Part shown: positions 6,999 through 12,924 of the stretch, piece by piece
How the letters are laid out: each line of letters begins with the position of its first letter
Position numbering within the stretch: the first letter of the stretch is position 1
Source of the DNA: Bacillota bacterium
GTDB taxonomy: Bacteria; Bacillota; Limnochordia; Darwinibacteriales; Darwinibacteriaceae
Direction of reading: 5' to 3'
Assembly: GCA_012799115.1 (NCBI GenBank)
Contig: JAAZLY010000085.1
Coordinates: 1-12,924, forward strand
DNA length: 12,924 nucleotides
Made by a program: the position numbers and the translations under genes
The notes under the pieces: generated by a model
Seen by the model: the letters and a program-made list of their open reading frames with translations, nothing else
The model's database searches: none
What the model was told of the DNA's origin: nothing

Positions 6999-7577
6999 AT
7001 GTCGTTTACACTAACGCTTGGGAGCAAAGCTCCAGACTTTTCTTTGCTTGCCACCGACGGTAAACATTACAGTCTACAGGACTTTACAAGTCCCTATCTG
7101 GTGGTCTTTTTCACCTGTAACCACTGTCCCTATGTCATGAACTCGGATGAACTGACCCGTAAGACGGTAGAGAAATTCCAAAAGCAGGGTGTCGATTTTG
7201 TGGGGATTAACGCCAATAGTCCCAACACCTACGAAGAGGACTCCTACGAAAATATGATCAAACGGATGGATCAACATAAGTTTCCCTGGATCTATCTCCA
7301 CGATGCCACACAAGAGGTGGCGAAATCGTACGGGGCCTTACGTACACCCCATTTCTACGTCTTTGACGAAAAGCGTGAACTCGTCTACACCGGCCGGGCT
7401 GTGGATAATCCCCGGGAACCGGAGCAGATTACCAGTTTCGACCTAGAGAATGCTCTTGAGGAGCTACTAGCAGGCAAGGCCATTACAACTCCCCTCACCA
7501 ATCCCATCGGCTGCAATGTAAAATGGGATGGTAAGGATCCACATTGGATGCCAGTGGAAGCCTGCAATCTCGTTTAG
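6999..7577 (+). CDS. Thioredoxin-fold redoxin of the PRX-like 1 type
   Basis: This 192-residue protein has an N-terminal redoxin segment (GSKAPDFSLLATDGKHYSL), the signature FFTCNHCPYV with Cys40 and Cys43, INANSPNTYEEDSYENM, and a C-terminal GCNVKW motif (Cys172). This series is that of the AhpC/TSA-like PRX_like1 group of uncharacterised thiol proteins. It has no signal peptide, so it is cytoplasmic and presumably acts in thiol or peroxide metabolism. In relatives, as I recall them, the residue before the cis-Pro motif TP is often cysteine; here it is Arg115 (GALRTPHFYVFD). The start at 6999 follows AAAGGAGG by 8 bases; a longer reading from 6969 would place that site inside the gene. A strong terminator follows. 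It stands alone as a plus-strand transcript divergent from the HAD gene. Confidence 0.9.
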   Translation: MSFTLTLGSKAPDFSLLATDGKHYSLQDFTSPYLVVFFTCNHCPYVMNSDELTRKTVEKFQKQGVDFVGINANSPNTYEEDSYENMIKRMDQHKFPWIYLHDATQEVAKSYGALRTPHFYVFDEKRELVYTGRAVDNPREPEQITSFDLENALEELLAGKAITTPLTNPIGCNVKWDGKDPHWMPVEACNLV

Positions 7578-7600
7578 AACTGCTTGTACTTGAACTTAGG

Positions 7601-7634
7601 AAGGACGCTAAGCCATTTCGCTTAGCGTCCTTTT
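7601..7634 (+). terminator. Rho-independent terminator after the PRX-like gene
   Basis: A perfect 13-bp stem (AAGGACGCTAAGC at 7601-7613 with its complement at 7620-7632) closes a CATTTC loop and runs into TTTTCCCC. It begins 23 bases after the stop codon of the PRX-like gene. The minus-strand reading lacks a following U-run beyond the stem, so it acts mainly on the plus strand. Confidence 0.88.
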
Positions 7635-7657
7635 CCCCGTCATCTAACTATACTCGA

Positions 7658-7731
7658 TCAGACCTTGAACTGTTCTACCAGTTCTTGCAGACGTATGGCC
7701 ATCGTAAATTCTCAGCCGATTGAGCATCTGA
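7658..7731 (-). pseudogene. Frameshifted remnant of a methyl-accepting chemotaxis protein C-terminus
   Basis: On the minus strand, bases 7702-7658 read MAIRLQELVEQFKV followed by TGA. This strongly resembles the final residues of bacterial chemoreceptors (MAxxLQELVxxFKV then stop). A frameshift just upstream (between 7702 and 7705) joins to DAQSAENL (7728-7705), which also fits the preceding receptor residues. Further upstream there are stops in each frame and no recognisable receptor sequence. It therefore looks like the last roughly 25 codons of a lost receptor gene. The match is short and made from memory. Confidence 0.45.
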
Positions 7732-7912
7732 TCACCTCATAATAATTTCTTAACTCCCTAGATATATATCTATTTCTAGAGGAAGTTCCTTCGGCACAAA
7801 AAGGGGAAATCCTTCGATTATCCGCAAAAATATCCTAAGTAAGGAAAATTTGGAGGATAATGCCAACAAGTCGGGAAGGTTCCCAAAGAAGAAACATAAG
7901 AGGGGGATGGGC

Positions 7913-8839
7913 ATGCACACAGAAACGTTCTTTCTGAACATGGATGACGGAGCAGAAATTTTCCTGCGGACGTGGGCTGAGGTGAATGACCCACAAGGTG
8001 TCTTGCAGCTAGCCCATGGCATGGCTGAGCACACGGCACGTTATGAGGCCTTTGCCCGATTTTGTAATGATCATGGATTTATTGTAGTAGCAGGCGATCA
8101 CCGAGGTCATGGCAAGACTGGTGAAAATTCAGGTCTCATGGGCTATTTTGCTGACCAGGACGGTTTTGACCGTGTGGTTCAAGATCTCGCCAACATTAAT
8201 CAGTGGGTTCAAAAAGAATTCTCTAACCTCCCTAGAATCCTAATGGGACACAGTCTAGGCTCCTTTCTGACCAGGCGCTATCTCCAACTCTATGGAGGAA
8301 CAATTCATGGGGCCATCCTCATGGGATCAGGTGGTAATCCGGGTTTTGCTGGCAAAGTCGCGAAACTCATAGCCCGACTGCAAATGCGAGCAGATCCAAC
8401 CAAACCCAGCAAGATACTCGATGGCATGGCCTTTGGAGCGTATAGTCGGAGCATCAAGGATGCCAGGACACCCTTTGACTGGCTGACCCGAGATCCAGAG
8501 GAGGTAGATAAGTACATCAGCGATCCCTTCTGCGGCTTTGTCTGCAGTTGTGGCTTGTTCTTTGATCTATTTACAGGTTTGGAGCAAATTCACAAGCCCG
8601 CCCTAATTGATCAGATGCCTAAAGATCTGCCCATTTTGGTTGTGAGCGGAGATCAAGACCCTGTCGGGCTCCATGGTCGCGGCGTAGCTGAGTTTGTTGG
8701 TCAGCTGAGAAAACATGGCCTAGCAAAGATTGAGATGAGACTCTATCCAGGAGCCAGACATGAGCTTCTCAACGAAACGAATCGAGACGAAGTGATGCAG
8801 GACATTCTTCGCTGGCTCCAAGGACAGGTGCGTTCATAG
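7913..8839 (+). CDS. Alpha/beta hydrolase, monoacylglycerol lipase-like (Hydrolase_4 / serine aminopeptidase S33 type)
   Basis: The 308-residue protein shows LAHGMAEHTARYE (oxyanion region, residues 33-45), VVAGDHRGHGKT (58-69), the nucleophile elbow MGHSLGS with Ser114, then VVSGDQDPVG with Asp249 and GARHELLNE with His283: a complete catalytic triad in family order. Relatives hydrolyse monoacylglycerols, lysophospholipids or other small esters in the cytoplasm. No signal peptide is present. The start at 7913 is preferred because GAGGGGG ends 6 bases upstream. An in-frame TTG at 7850 with AAGGA nearby would add 21 basic, low-homology residues and is less likely. The gene ends 11 bases before the end of the convergent ArsC-like gene, with no terminator between them. 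The substrate is unknown. Confidence 0.95.
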   Translation: MHTETFFLNMDDGAEIFLRTWAEVNDPQGVLQLAHGMAEHTARYEAFARFCNDHGFIVVAGDHRGHGKTGENSGLMGYFADQDGFDRVVQDLANINQWVQKEFSNLPRILMGHSLGSFLTRRYLQLYGGTIHGAILMGSGGNPGFAGKVAKLIARLQMRADPTKPSKILDGMAFGAYSRSIKDARTPFDWLTRDPEEVDKYISDPFCGFVCSCGLFFDLFTGLEQIHKPALIDQMPKDLPILVVSGDQDPVGLHGRGVAEFVGQLRKHGLAKIEMRLYPGARHELLNETNRDEVMQDILRWLQGQVRS

Positions 8840-8850
8840 AAAGGTCAGAG

Positions 8851-9207
8851 TTAGGGCAAGAGCTCTTCCCACTCCTTTTCTTTGAAGCCGACTAACAGTA
8901 TCTCGGGGTCCACTAAGATCGGACGCTTGATGAGCATACCATCGGCTGCCAACATCTGGATCTGTTCCTCCTGCGAAAGGCTGGTCAACCGATCCTTGAG
9001 CCCTAAAGACCGATACCGCAGTCCACTCGTATTGAAGAAGGATTTCAAGGGATACCGGCCCCTGGCCACCCACTCTGTTAGTTCAGCTACTGTCGGTGTT
9101 TCCTCGGTAATTTCCCGATAGGTGTAGGTAATGCCCCGCTGATCGAGGTAATCCTTAGCTTTGCGGCACGTACTGCACTTTGCATAACAAAAGAAGAAGC
9201 GTTCCAT
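8851..9207 (-). CDS. ArsC/Spx-family thioredoxin-fold protein
   Basis: The 118-residue protein opens with MERFFFCYAKCSTCRKAKDY, carrying the family CxxC (Cys11, Cys14), and continues with FFNTSGLRYRSLGLKDRL, GMLIKRPILVD and LVGFKEKEWEELL. These are the landmarks of the arsenate-reductase-like branch that also includes Spx and YusI/YffB proteins. The TSGLRYR and LVGFKEKEWE segments fit the YusI-like reductase-type group better than the RNA-polymerase-binding Spx regulators, but this is judged by eye. AAAGGAGGT lies about 6 bases before the ATG. It is downstream of the phosphofructokinase-type gene on the same strand, separated by 83 bases that contain a strong hairpin. Arsenate reduction should not be assumed: no ars gene is nearby. 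Confidence 0.92.
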   Translation of the reverse strand: MERFFFCYAKCSTCRKAKDYLDQRGITYTYREITEETPTVAELTEWVARGRYPLKSFFNTSGLRYRSLGLKDRLTSLSQEEQIQMLAADGMLIKRPILVDPEILLVGFKEKEWEELLP

Positions 9208-9228
9208 ACATAACCTCCTTTCAATGCG

Positions 9229-9265
9229 AAAGTGGTGGGAGCAAACCTCTGCTACCCACCACTTT
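9229..9265 (-). terminator. Hairpin between the phosphofructokinase-type gene and the ArsC-like gene
   Basis: AAAGTGGTGGG and its exact complement CCCACCACTTT form an 11-bp stem, extended inside by AGCA/TGCT around a short loop with one bulged base. On the minus strand it is followed by CGCATTG, not a U-run, so termination would be inefficient. It ends only about 9 bases before the ribosome binding site of the ArsC-like gene. It could be a leaky terminator or an intercistronic hairpin setting the ratio of the two products. Confidence 0.5.
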
Positions 9266-9290
9266 ATCTGTTATCTTGGACCGGCCTCTC

Positions 9291-10310
9291 TTAGGCCAAG
9301 ATTCTTCCTAACTGCTGCTGAAGGAAAGCAGGATCAAGATATTTCTTACCGCCCACTACATCTTTGAGGGGAATGGCTTGATCACGGCCTTCATACCTCG
9401 TTACCATATACCCTGTCTTGCCAGCAAGGGCCAAATCAACGGCTAGGTTGGCATAGCTTAAGGCTAGGTCTACATCATAAGGAGAAGGAATGCCGCCTCT
9501 GAGAAGGTATCCCATGACTTGCACACGGGGCTTACGGCCTGTCGCAGCCTCGTACTTCTCTCCCACAATGTGGCTTACGCCAGCAGTATAAACATTACCG
9601 AAGGCATCCTTCCGAAGCTCTCCGCGATCTACATTCTTGAGTTCTACTCCTTCAGAAACGATGGCTAGACCTGCGCGTCCAGTGCGTTTCTTGTAAGCGG
9701 TCATGGCCTCAATCATTTCTTCTAACTCCATTGGACCTTCAGGACACATACAAGCACAGGCTGGTGTGTTCATAGCCGTACCTAAGGCTAACCAACCAGC
9801 ATCGCGACCCATAACTTCGACAATCATGTCCTTGTCATGACCAACATTACTGTTGATCATGCTGTTAATGTAATTGGATGCTTGCCGCACAGCTGTCTCA
9901 TAGCCGAGGGTGTGGTCTGTGAAACGCAAGTCATCGTCAATGGTTTGAGGTGCGCCTACCACGTTGAAGCCCAGTTCAGCTAAGTGAGCGGCTACTCCAA
10001 GTGTATCGTCGCCACCCATACAGATCATGGCGTCGATCTTACGGGCCTCCAAGTTGGCTAACACTAAGTCCATCTGTCCGTCTTTGATAGGATTCTTGCG
10101 CTCGCTACCTAGCATGGTACTAGGTGTGTGGCGATGTGGCTCAAGCATGGCCTTGTTTAGGCTGATGGCATCATTATTCACCATACCAAGCCAGCTACTG
10201 CGGAAGCCTGTCAGAGTATGCCCTTCACGCTCCAAGCGTTGTGCCAGGAAGTATAGGAAATCGTTAATGCCCGCAGAGTCTCCTCCACCTGTCAAAACAC
10301 CAAAATTCAT
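9291..10310 (-). CDS. Phosphofructokinase-family kinase with atypical active site
   Basis: The 339-residue protein has the PFK scaffold: VLTGGGDSAGIN (residues 5-16), LGSERKNP (67-74), MGGDDTLGVA (98-107), PQTIDDDL (121-128), VEVMGRDAGWLAL (164-176) and VMGYLLRGGIPSPYD (265-279). PFKs phosphorylate fructose 6-phosphate with ATP or pyrophosphate. Asp102 in GGDDT is the residue commonly linked to pyrophosphate use, in place of the glycine of ATP enzymes. However, three positions depart from the usual pattern: the K or G before TID is Gln122, TIDND is TIDDD, and the SHxR arginine is replaced in GHDK by Lys160. The phosphoryl donor, and even the sugar substrate, are therefore uncertain. ATG at 10310 was chosen because GGAGG lies 8 bases upstream; GTG at 10325 overlaps that site. 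Upstream on the same strand, 116 bases away, is the prolyl oligopeptidase gene. Confidence 0.9.
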   Translation of the reverse strand: MNFGVLTGGGDSAGINDFLYFLAQRLEREGHTLTGFRSSWLGMVNNDAISLNKAMLEPHRHTPSTMLGSERKNPIKDGQMDLVLANLEARKIDAMICMGGDDTLGVAAHLAELGFNVVGAPQTIDDDLRFTDHTLGYETAVRQASNYINSMINSNVGHDKDMIVEVMGRDAGWLALGTAMNTPACACMCPEGPMELEEMIEAMTAYKKRTGRAGLAIVSEGVELKNVDRGELRKDAFGNVYTAGVSHIVGEKYEAATGRKPRVQVMGYLLRGGIPSPYDVDLALSYANLAVDLALAGKTGYMVTRYEGRDQAIPLKDVVGGKKYLDPAFLQQQLGRILA

Positions 10311-10425
10311 ATACTCAACCTCCACTCTATTTACTCAACAACGGTTTTCAGCTACACTCTTTTCGTATTCTGGGACGATTTTCCTTCAACCCCCCAGAGA
10401 GTTAACCGAAAGTTAGCCTCTGTAG

Positions 10426-12444
10426 CTAAATATTAAATACTTTACGCAAAAACCCATAAATGTCGGCATGCTCCGCGATAATCTTTGCGATTGGTTTGCC
10501 ATGACCGTGACCAGATTTGCTGTCCACGCGCAACAAGACGGGCGCGCTTCCCTGTTGCGCCTCCTGCAGTGTGGCTGTGAACTTAAAAGCGTGCCCTGGA
10601 ACAACCCGATCATCTCCATAGGCTGTAACCACAAGGGTTGCTGGATAGTCAGCCGGTTTGACATTGTGCAGTGGCGAATAGCGATACATGAACTCAAAGT
10701 GATCGGGATCCTCTGGATCGCCGTATTCTGGAATCCAGTAACGACCTACCGTGAACTTGTGATACCGGAGCATATCGGTGACAGGGACAATGCAAAGAAC
10801 CGCACCATAGAGATCGGGCCTTTGCGTCATGCAAGCAGAGACTAGTAAACCACCATTACTCCGCCCTTCAATGGCCAGTTTCTCGCGCCGAGTGTAATTG
10901 TTAGCGATCAGCCACTCTGCAGCTGCGATAAAGTCATCAAAGACGTTTTGCTTCTTCTCAAGCATGCCATCCCGGTGCCAAGTGTCTCCGTACTCGCTTC
11001 CACCCCGTAGGTTCGCCACGGCGTAGACACCACCAAGCTCGAGCCATAAGATGCGAGATGCAGAAAATGATGGAGTGACAGCAATGTTGAAGCCACCATA
11101 TCCATAGAGCAGACAAGGATTGTTGCCGTCGAGGATGAGACCTTTGCGGTGCACCAGATACATCGATACCTGTGTTCCGTCCTTGGACGGATAAAAGACC
11201 TGGGATGTCTCGTATTTGCTCGGATCGAATTTCAGTTCTTGTTCTCCAAAGGTAGTCAGACTCCCCGTCTCCATGTCATAACGGAAAATGACTGCTGGAT
11301 ACAAGAAGGAAGCAAAGCTAATGAAAAACTCAGTCTGTTCCTGCCTTCCAGACATATCCTCGATAAAACCCATGGTGGGTAGCGGAACTTCTGTCTGAAG
11401 CTTACCGTCTTGCCCATAAATGCGCAGGACGGAATGGGCATTGTGCATCAAAGAGAGGACAAACTGTCCGTCGACATAGCGACCGCGGGAGATGACTTCG
11501 TCTTGCTCCGCAATGATCTCCTTCCAGTTCTCTCTACCTGGGTTGTCAACATCAATGGCGATGATTCGTCCCCTGGGAGCTGCAAAGTCTGTGAAAAAGT
11601 AGAAAATCGAGCCTTCACTACCGAGAAACTCGTAGCTCGCCTCGCCAGGTTCAAGGAGACGGACGACAGGTTCCCCTGCCCCAATTTTCTTGTAGTAAAG
11701 ACCATTACGGGGCTCCGTACCACAAGTAACATGGATCAAAAGATATGACTGGTCTGAAGTTAGGAAGGGATAGAAGCCAAGTTCTTTCTCTTCTGGTAGG
11801 TCAAAAACCAAGCGATCGGCCTCTTGCGATGTACCTAGTTTGTGCCAGTAGACCTGGCTATAATTCACTTCATCCTCTGGTGCCACCGTGCCTGGTTCGG
11901 GATAGCGGCGATAGTAAAAGCCCTCATCGTTCAGCCAAGCCATATTGGTGAATCTACACCACTTGATGACCTCGTTAAGGTCTTCCTTTTTCTCCAAGTC
12001 ATAAATGCGTATTTCCTGTCGATCACTACCACTCTCCGACACAGTATACGCTAGATATCTTGCCCCGTCAGCAACACTATAATTACTCAGGGCAATCGTC
12101 CCATCAGAGCTCCAAAGATTAGGATCTAGGACCTCCTCAGGAGCTCCTTCCAGACCCCTCTGACGATAGAGGACTGGTTGGTTTTGCAGACCACTATTCT
12201 TTTTATAAAAGTACCAAGGGCCTATCTTGCGGGGAGTATACATCCGAGGGTAATCCCAGAGTTCGGTCAGACGTTCCTTGAGCTCGGAGCGATGATCCGA
12301 TTCTACGAAGAATTGCTCCAACCGCTCATGTTGACGATCTACCCAGCGCTCTACCTCTGGATCGGTTCCCTCCAGCCAGCGATAGGGATCAGCTACGAGT
12401 GTTCCATGAAAATTATCTACGATATTATCCTTCCTGATTTCCAT
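10426..12444 (-). CDS. Prolyl oligopeptidase (peptidase family S9A)
   Basis: The 672-residue length is normal for the family. The N-terminal segment NFHGTLVADPYRWLEGTDPE leads into a seven-bladed propeller region (roughly residues 70-400). The C-terminal hydrolase domain carries YGYGGFNI (447-454), NLRGGSEYGDTWH, the nucleophile motif EGRSNGGLLVSA with Ser529, AYGDDRVVPGHAFKF with the catalytic Asp (611 or 612) and SGHGHGKP with His646. The enzyme cleaves short peptides after proline. There is no signal peptide, so it acts in the cytoplasm in peptide turnover. AAAGGAG lies 7 bases before the ATG. The usual GGSNGG is GRSNGG here, a tolerable change. It is 97 bases downstream of the HNH gene on the same strand, and no convincing terminator or promoter was seen between them. 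Confidence 0.97.
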   Translation of the reverse strand: MEIRKDNIVDNFHGTLVADPYRWLEGTDPEVERWVDRQHERLEQFFVESDHRSELKERLTELWDYPRMYTPRKIGPWYFYKKNSGLQNQPVLYRQRGLEGAPEEVLDPNLWSSDGTIALSNYSVADGARYLAYTVSESGSDRQEIRIYDLEKKEDLNEVIKWCRFTNMAWLNDEGFYYRRYPEPGTVAPEDEVNYSQVYWHKLGTSQEADRLVFDLPEEKELGFYPFLTSDQSYLLIHVTCGTEPRNGLYYKKIGAGEPVVRLLEPGEASYEFLGSEGSIFYFFTDFAAPRGRIIAIDVDNPGRENWKEIIAEQDEVISRGRYVDGQFVLSLMHNAHSVLRIYGQDGKLQTEVPLPTMGFIEDMSGRQEQTEFFISFASFLYPAVIFRYDMETGSLTTFGEQELKFDPSKYETSQVFYPSKDGTQVSMYLVHRKGLILDGNNPCLLYGYGGFNIAVTPSFSASRILWLELGGVYAVANLRGGSEYGDTWHRDGMLEKKQNVFDDFIAAAEWLIANNYTRREKLAIEGRSNGGLLVSACMTQRPDLYGAVLCIVPVTDMLRYHKFTVGRYWIPEYGDPEDPDHFEFMYRYSPLHNVKPADYPATLVVTAYGDDRVVPGHAFKFTATLQEAQQGSAPVLLRVDSKSGHGHGKPIAKIIAEHADIYGFLRKVFNI

Positions 12445-12541
12445 TGCCTCGCTCCTTTTGTTCAGTCCATCTTCTCTTCGCCTTTGGAGAGTTGTACCCC
12501 TTCTGAAAGTCGAGCAAGATCACTGTACAATGCAGATACTG

Positions 12542-12924
12542 CTAGATGACCTTCAAGAACTGTTCGTAGCGTAGAGCTAGACGATCTCGATCAGGCTGTT
12601 CTACTTGTTTTGTGGGCAAGATCAGCTGCTTCTTGTGGATCTCTTGAATTCCGTGACGGAGCATGGGACCATCGATCTCTTCAAGTAAGTCCCCCCTCAC
12701 TACGATCTGATAGTCAGGAGTGACGCCAATGAAATGTCGATCATAGGCGGCATGATGGATTTTGCAGAGGGATAGCCCATTACTGACTACAGGCTCGCCC
12801 TGGGGATGATTATCTGGAATGATGTGAGCGGCATCTAAGAGCTCTGCGTGCCGCAACCTACAAAAGGCACATTGACTACGATAAGCCTTCAACACCCGGG
12901 TACGAAAAGTCCTTTGATGCAAAC
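12542..12924 (-). CDS. HNH endonuclease-domain protein, C-terminal part (N-terminus beyond window edge)
   Basis: The frame is open to the right edge, where it reads LHQRTFRTRVLKAYRSQCAF. This gives 126 residues plus a partial codon. The visible part is a complete HNH module: CAFC at residues 18-21, DAAHIIPDNHPQGEPVVSNG with the AHI histidine, and LCKIHHAAYD. These are the metal- and zinc-site residues of a C-x2-C ... H ... C-x2-H type HNH. It is followed by DGPMLRHGIQEIH and a basic tail. In proteins of this type known to me the HNH module is C-terminal in a longer chain, so the edge most likely removes an N-terminal domain. The partner domain, and hence restriction, repair or mobile-element role, cannot be told. 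Confidence 0.88.
   Translation of the reverse strand, partial: LHQRTFRTRVLKAYRSQCAFCRLRHAELLDAAHIIPDNHPQGEPVVSNGLSLCKIHHAAYDRHFIGVTPDYQIVVRGDLLEEIDGPMLRHGIQEIHKKQLILPTKQVEQPDRDRLALRYEQFLKVI

Larger units (their letters stand above)
7578..7912. other. 335-bp intergenic region
   Basis: This is the longest gap without an intact gene. It holds the terminator (7601-7634), the chemoreceptor remnant (7658-7731) and an AT-rich part from 7735. That part contains the perfect palindrome TAGATATATATCTA (7759-7772), nested within a longer imperfect repeat TCCCTAGA ... TCTAGAGGA (7755-7785). A weak promoter-like pair, TTGAGC (7720-7725) and TAATTT (7743-7748), with 17-base spacing, could serve the hydrolase gene. 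Nothing else coding was recognised. Confidence 0.5.

Noticed and set aside
7860..7937. Possible 25-codon leader peptide starting ATG at 7860, overlapping the hydrolase start
   Set aside because: GGAGG is only 3 bases from the ATG, which is too close, and the peptide shows no regulatory codon run.
7750..8039. Minus-strand open frames opposite the hydrolase start
   Set aside because: Composition is cysteine/proline-rich as expected of a shadow frame, there is no motif, and they overlap the conserved N-terminus of the hydrolase.
8851..9207. Calling the ArsC/Spx-fold gene an arsenate reductase
   Set aside because: No ars operon genes are adjacent and the sequence fits the broader YusI-like group, so a specific activity is not supported.
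10311..10425. Possible terminator or promoter between the prolyl oligopeptidase and phosphofructokinase-type genes
   Set aside because: The inverted repeat around TTTCG has mismatches and is followed by G residues rather than T, and promoter-like boxes match poorly.
1..12924. CRISPR array, insertion sequence, tRNA or rRNA
   Set aside because: No regularly spaced repeats, transposase frames, terminal inverted repeats or tRNA cloverleaf patterns were seen on reading either strand.

Overview
The window looks like a chromosomal segment of an endospore-forming member of the Bacillota (Clostridia or a deep-branching relative). The direct evidence is a minor small acid-soluble spore protein gene of the SspF type, strong AAAGGAGG-type ribosome binding sites before almost every gene, and some TTG/GTG starts. 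Base composition looks roughly balanced. No rRNA, tRNA, insertion sequence, CRISPR array or phage gene was seen. The species cannot be named from the sequence.

Left block (1-3743, all minus strand): a probable three-gene operon, transcribed from right to left. It holds a MATE-family multidrug/Na+ (or H+) antiporter, a membrane-anchored protein of unknown function, and a hydantoinase/oxoprolinase (HyuA-like) protein that starts with TTG and runs off the left edge. Both gaps between these genes are 17 bases. A compact hairpin resembling a T-box antiterminator lies just 5' of the MATE gene.

Middle block (3892-7577): the spore protein gene sspF (plus strand, with a candidate sigma-G promoter) ends at a perfect 32-bp palindromic terminator. 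This is followed by a small lipoprotein and a LacI-family regulator (both minus). Divergent from the regulator is msrB (plus), whose 3' end overlaps by 24 bases the 3' end of a Cof-type HAD phosphatase (minus). A thioredoxin-fold PRX-like protein (plus) then ends at a clear rho-independent terminator.

Right block (7578-12924): a 335-bp gap carries a short, frameshifted remnant that looks like the C-terminus of a methyl-accepting chemotaxis protein, plus AT-rich palindromes. Next come a monoacylglycerol-lipase-like alpha/beta hydrolase (plus), an ArsC/Spx-fold reductase, a divergent phosphofructokinase-family kinase, a full-length prolyl oligopeptidase, and the C-terminal part of an HNH-domain protein cut by the right edge (the last four all minus).

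The content is mostly housekeeping and accessory metabolism: export, thiol/methionine-sulfoxide repair, sugar-phosphate chemistry and peptide turnover. No clearly new multi-gene system is visible. The best leads are the T-box-like hairpin, the phosphofructokinase paralogue with substitutions at normally invariant active-site positions, and the chemoreceptor fossil.
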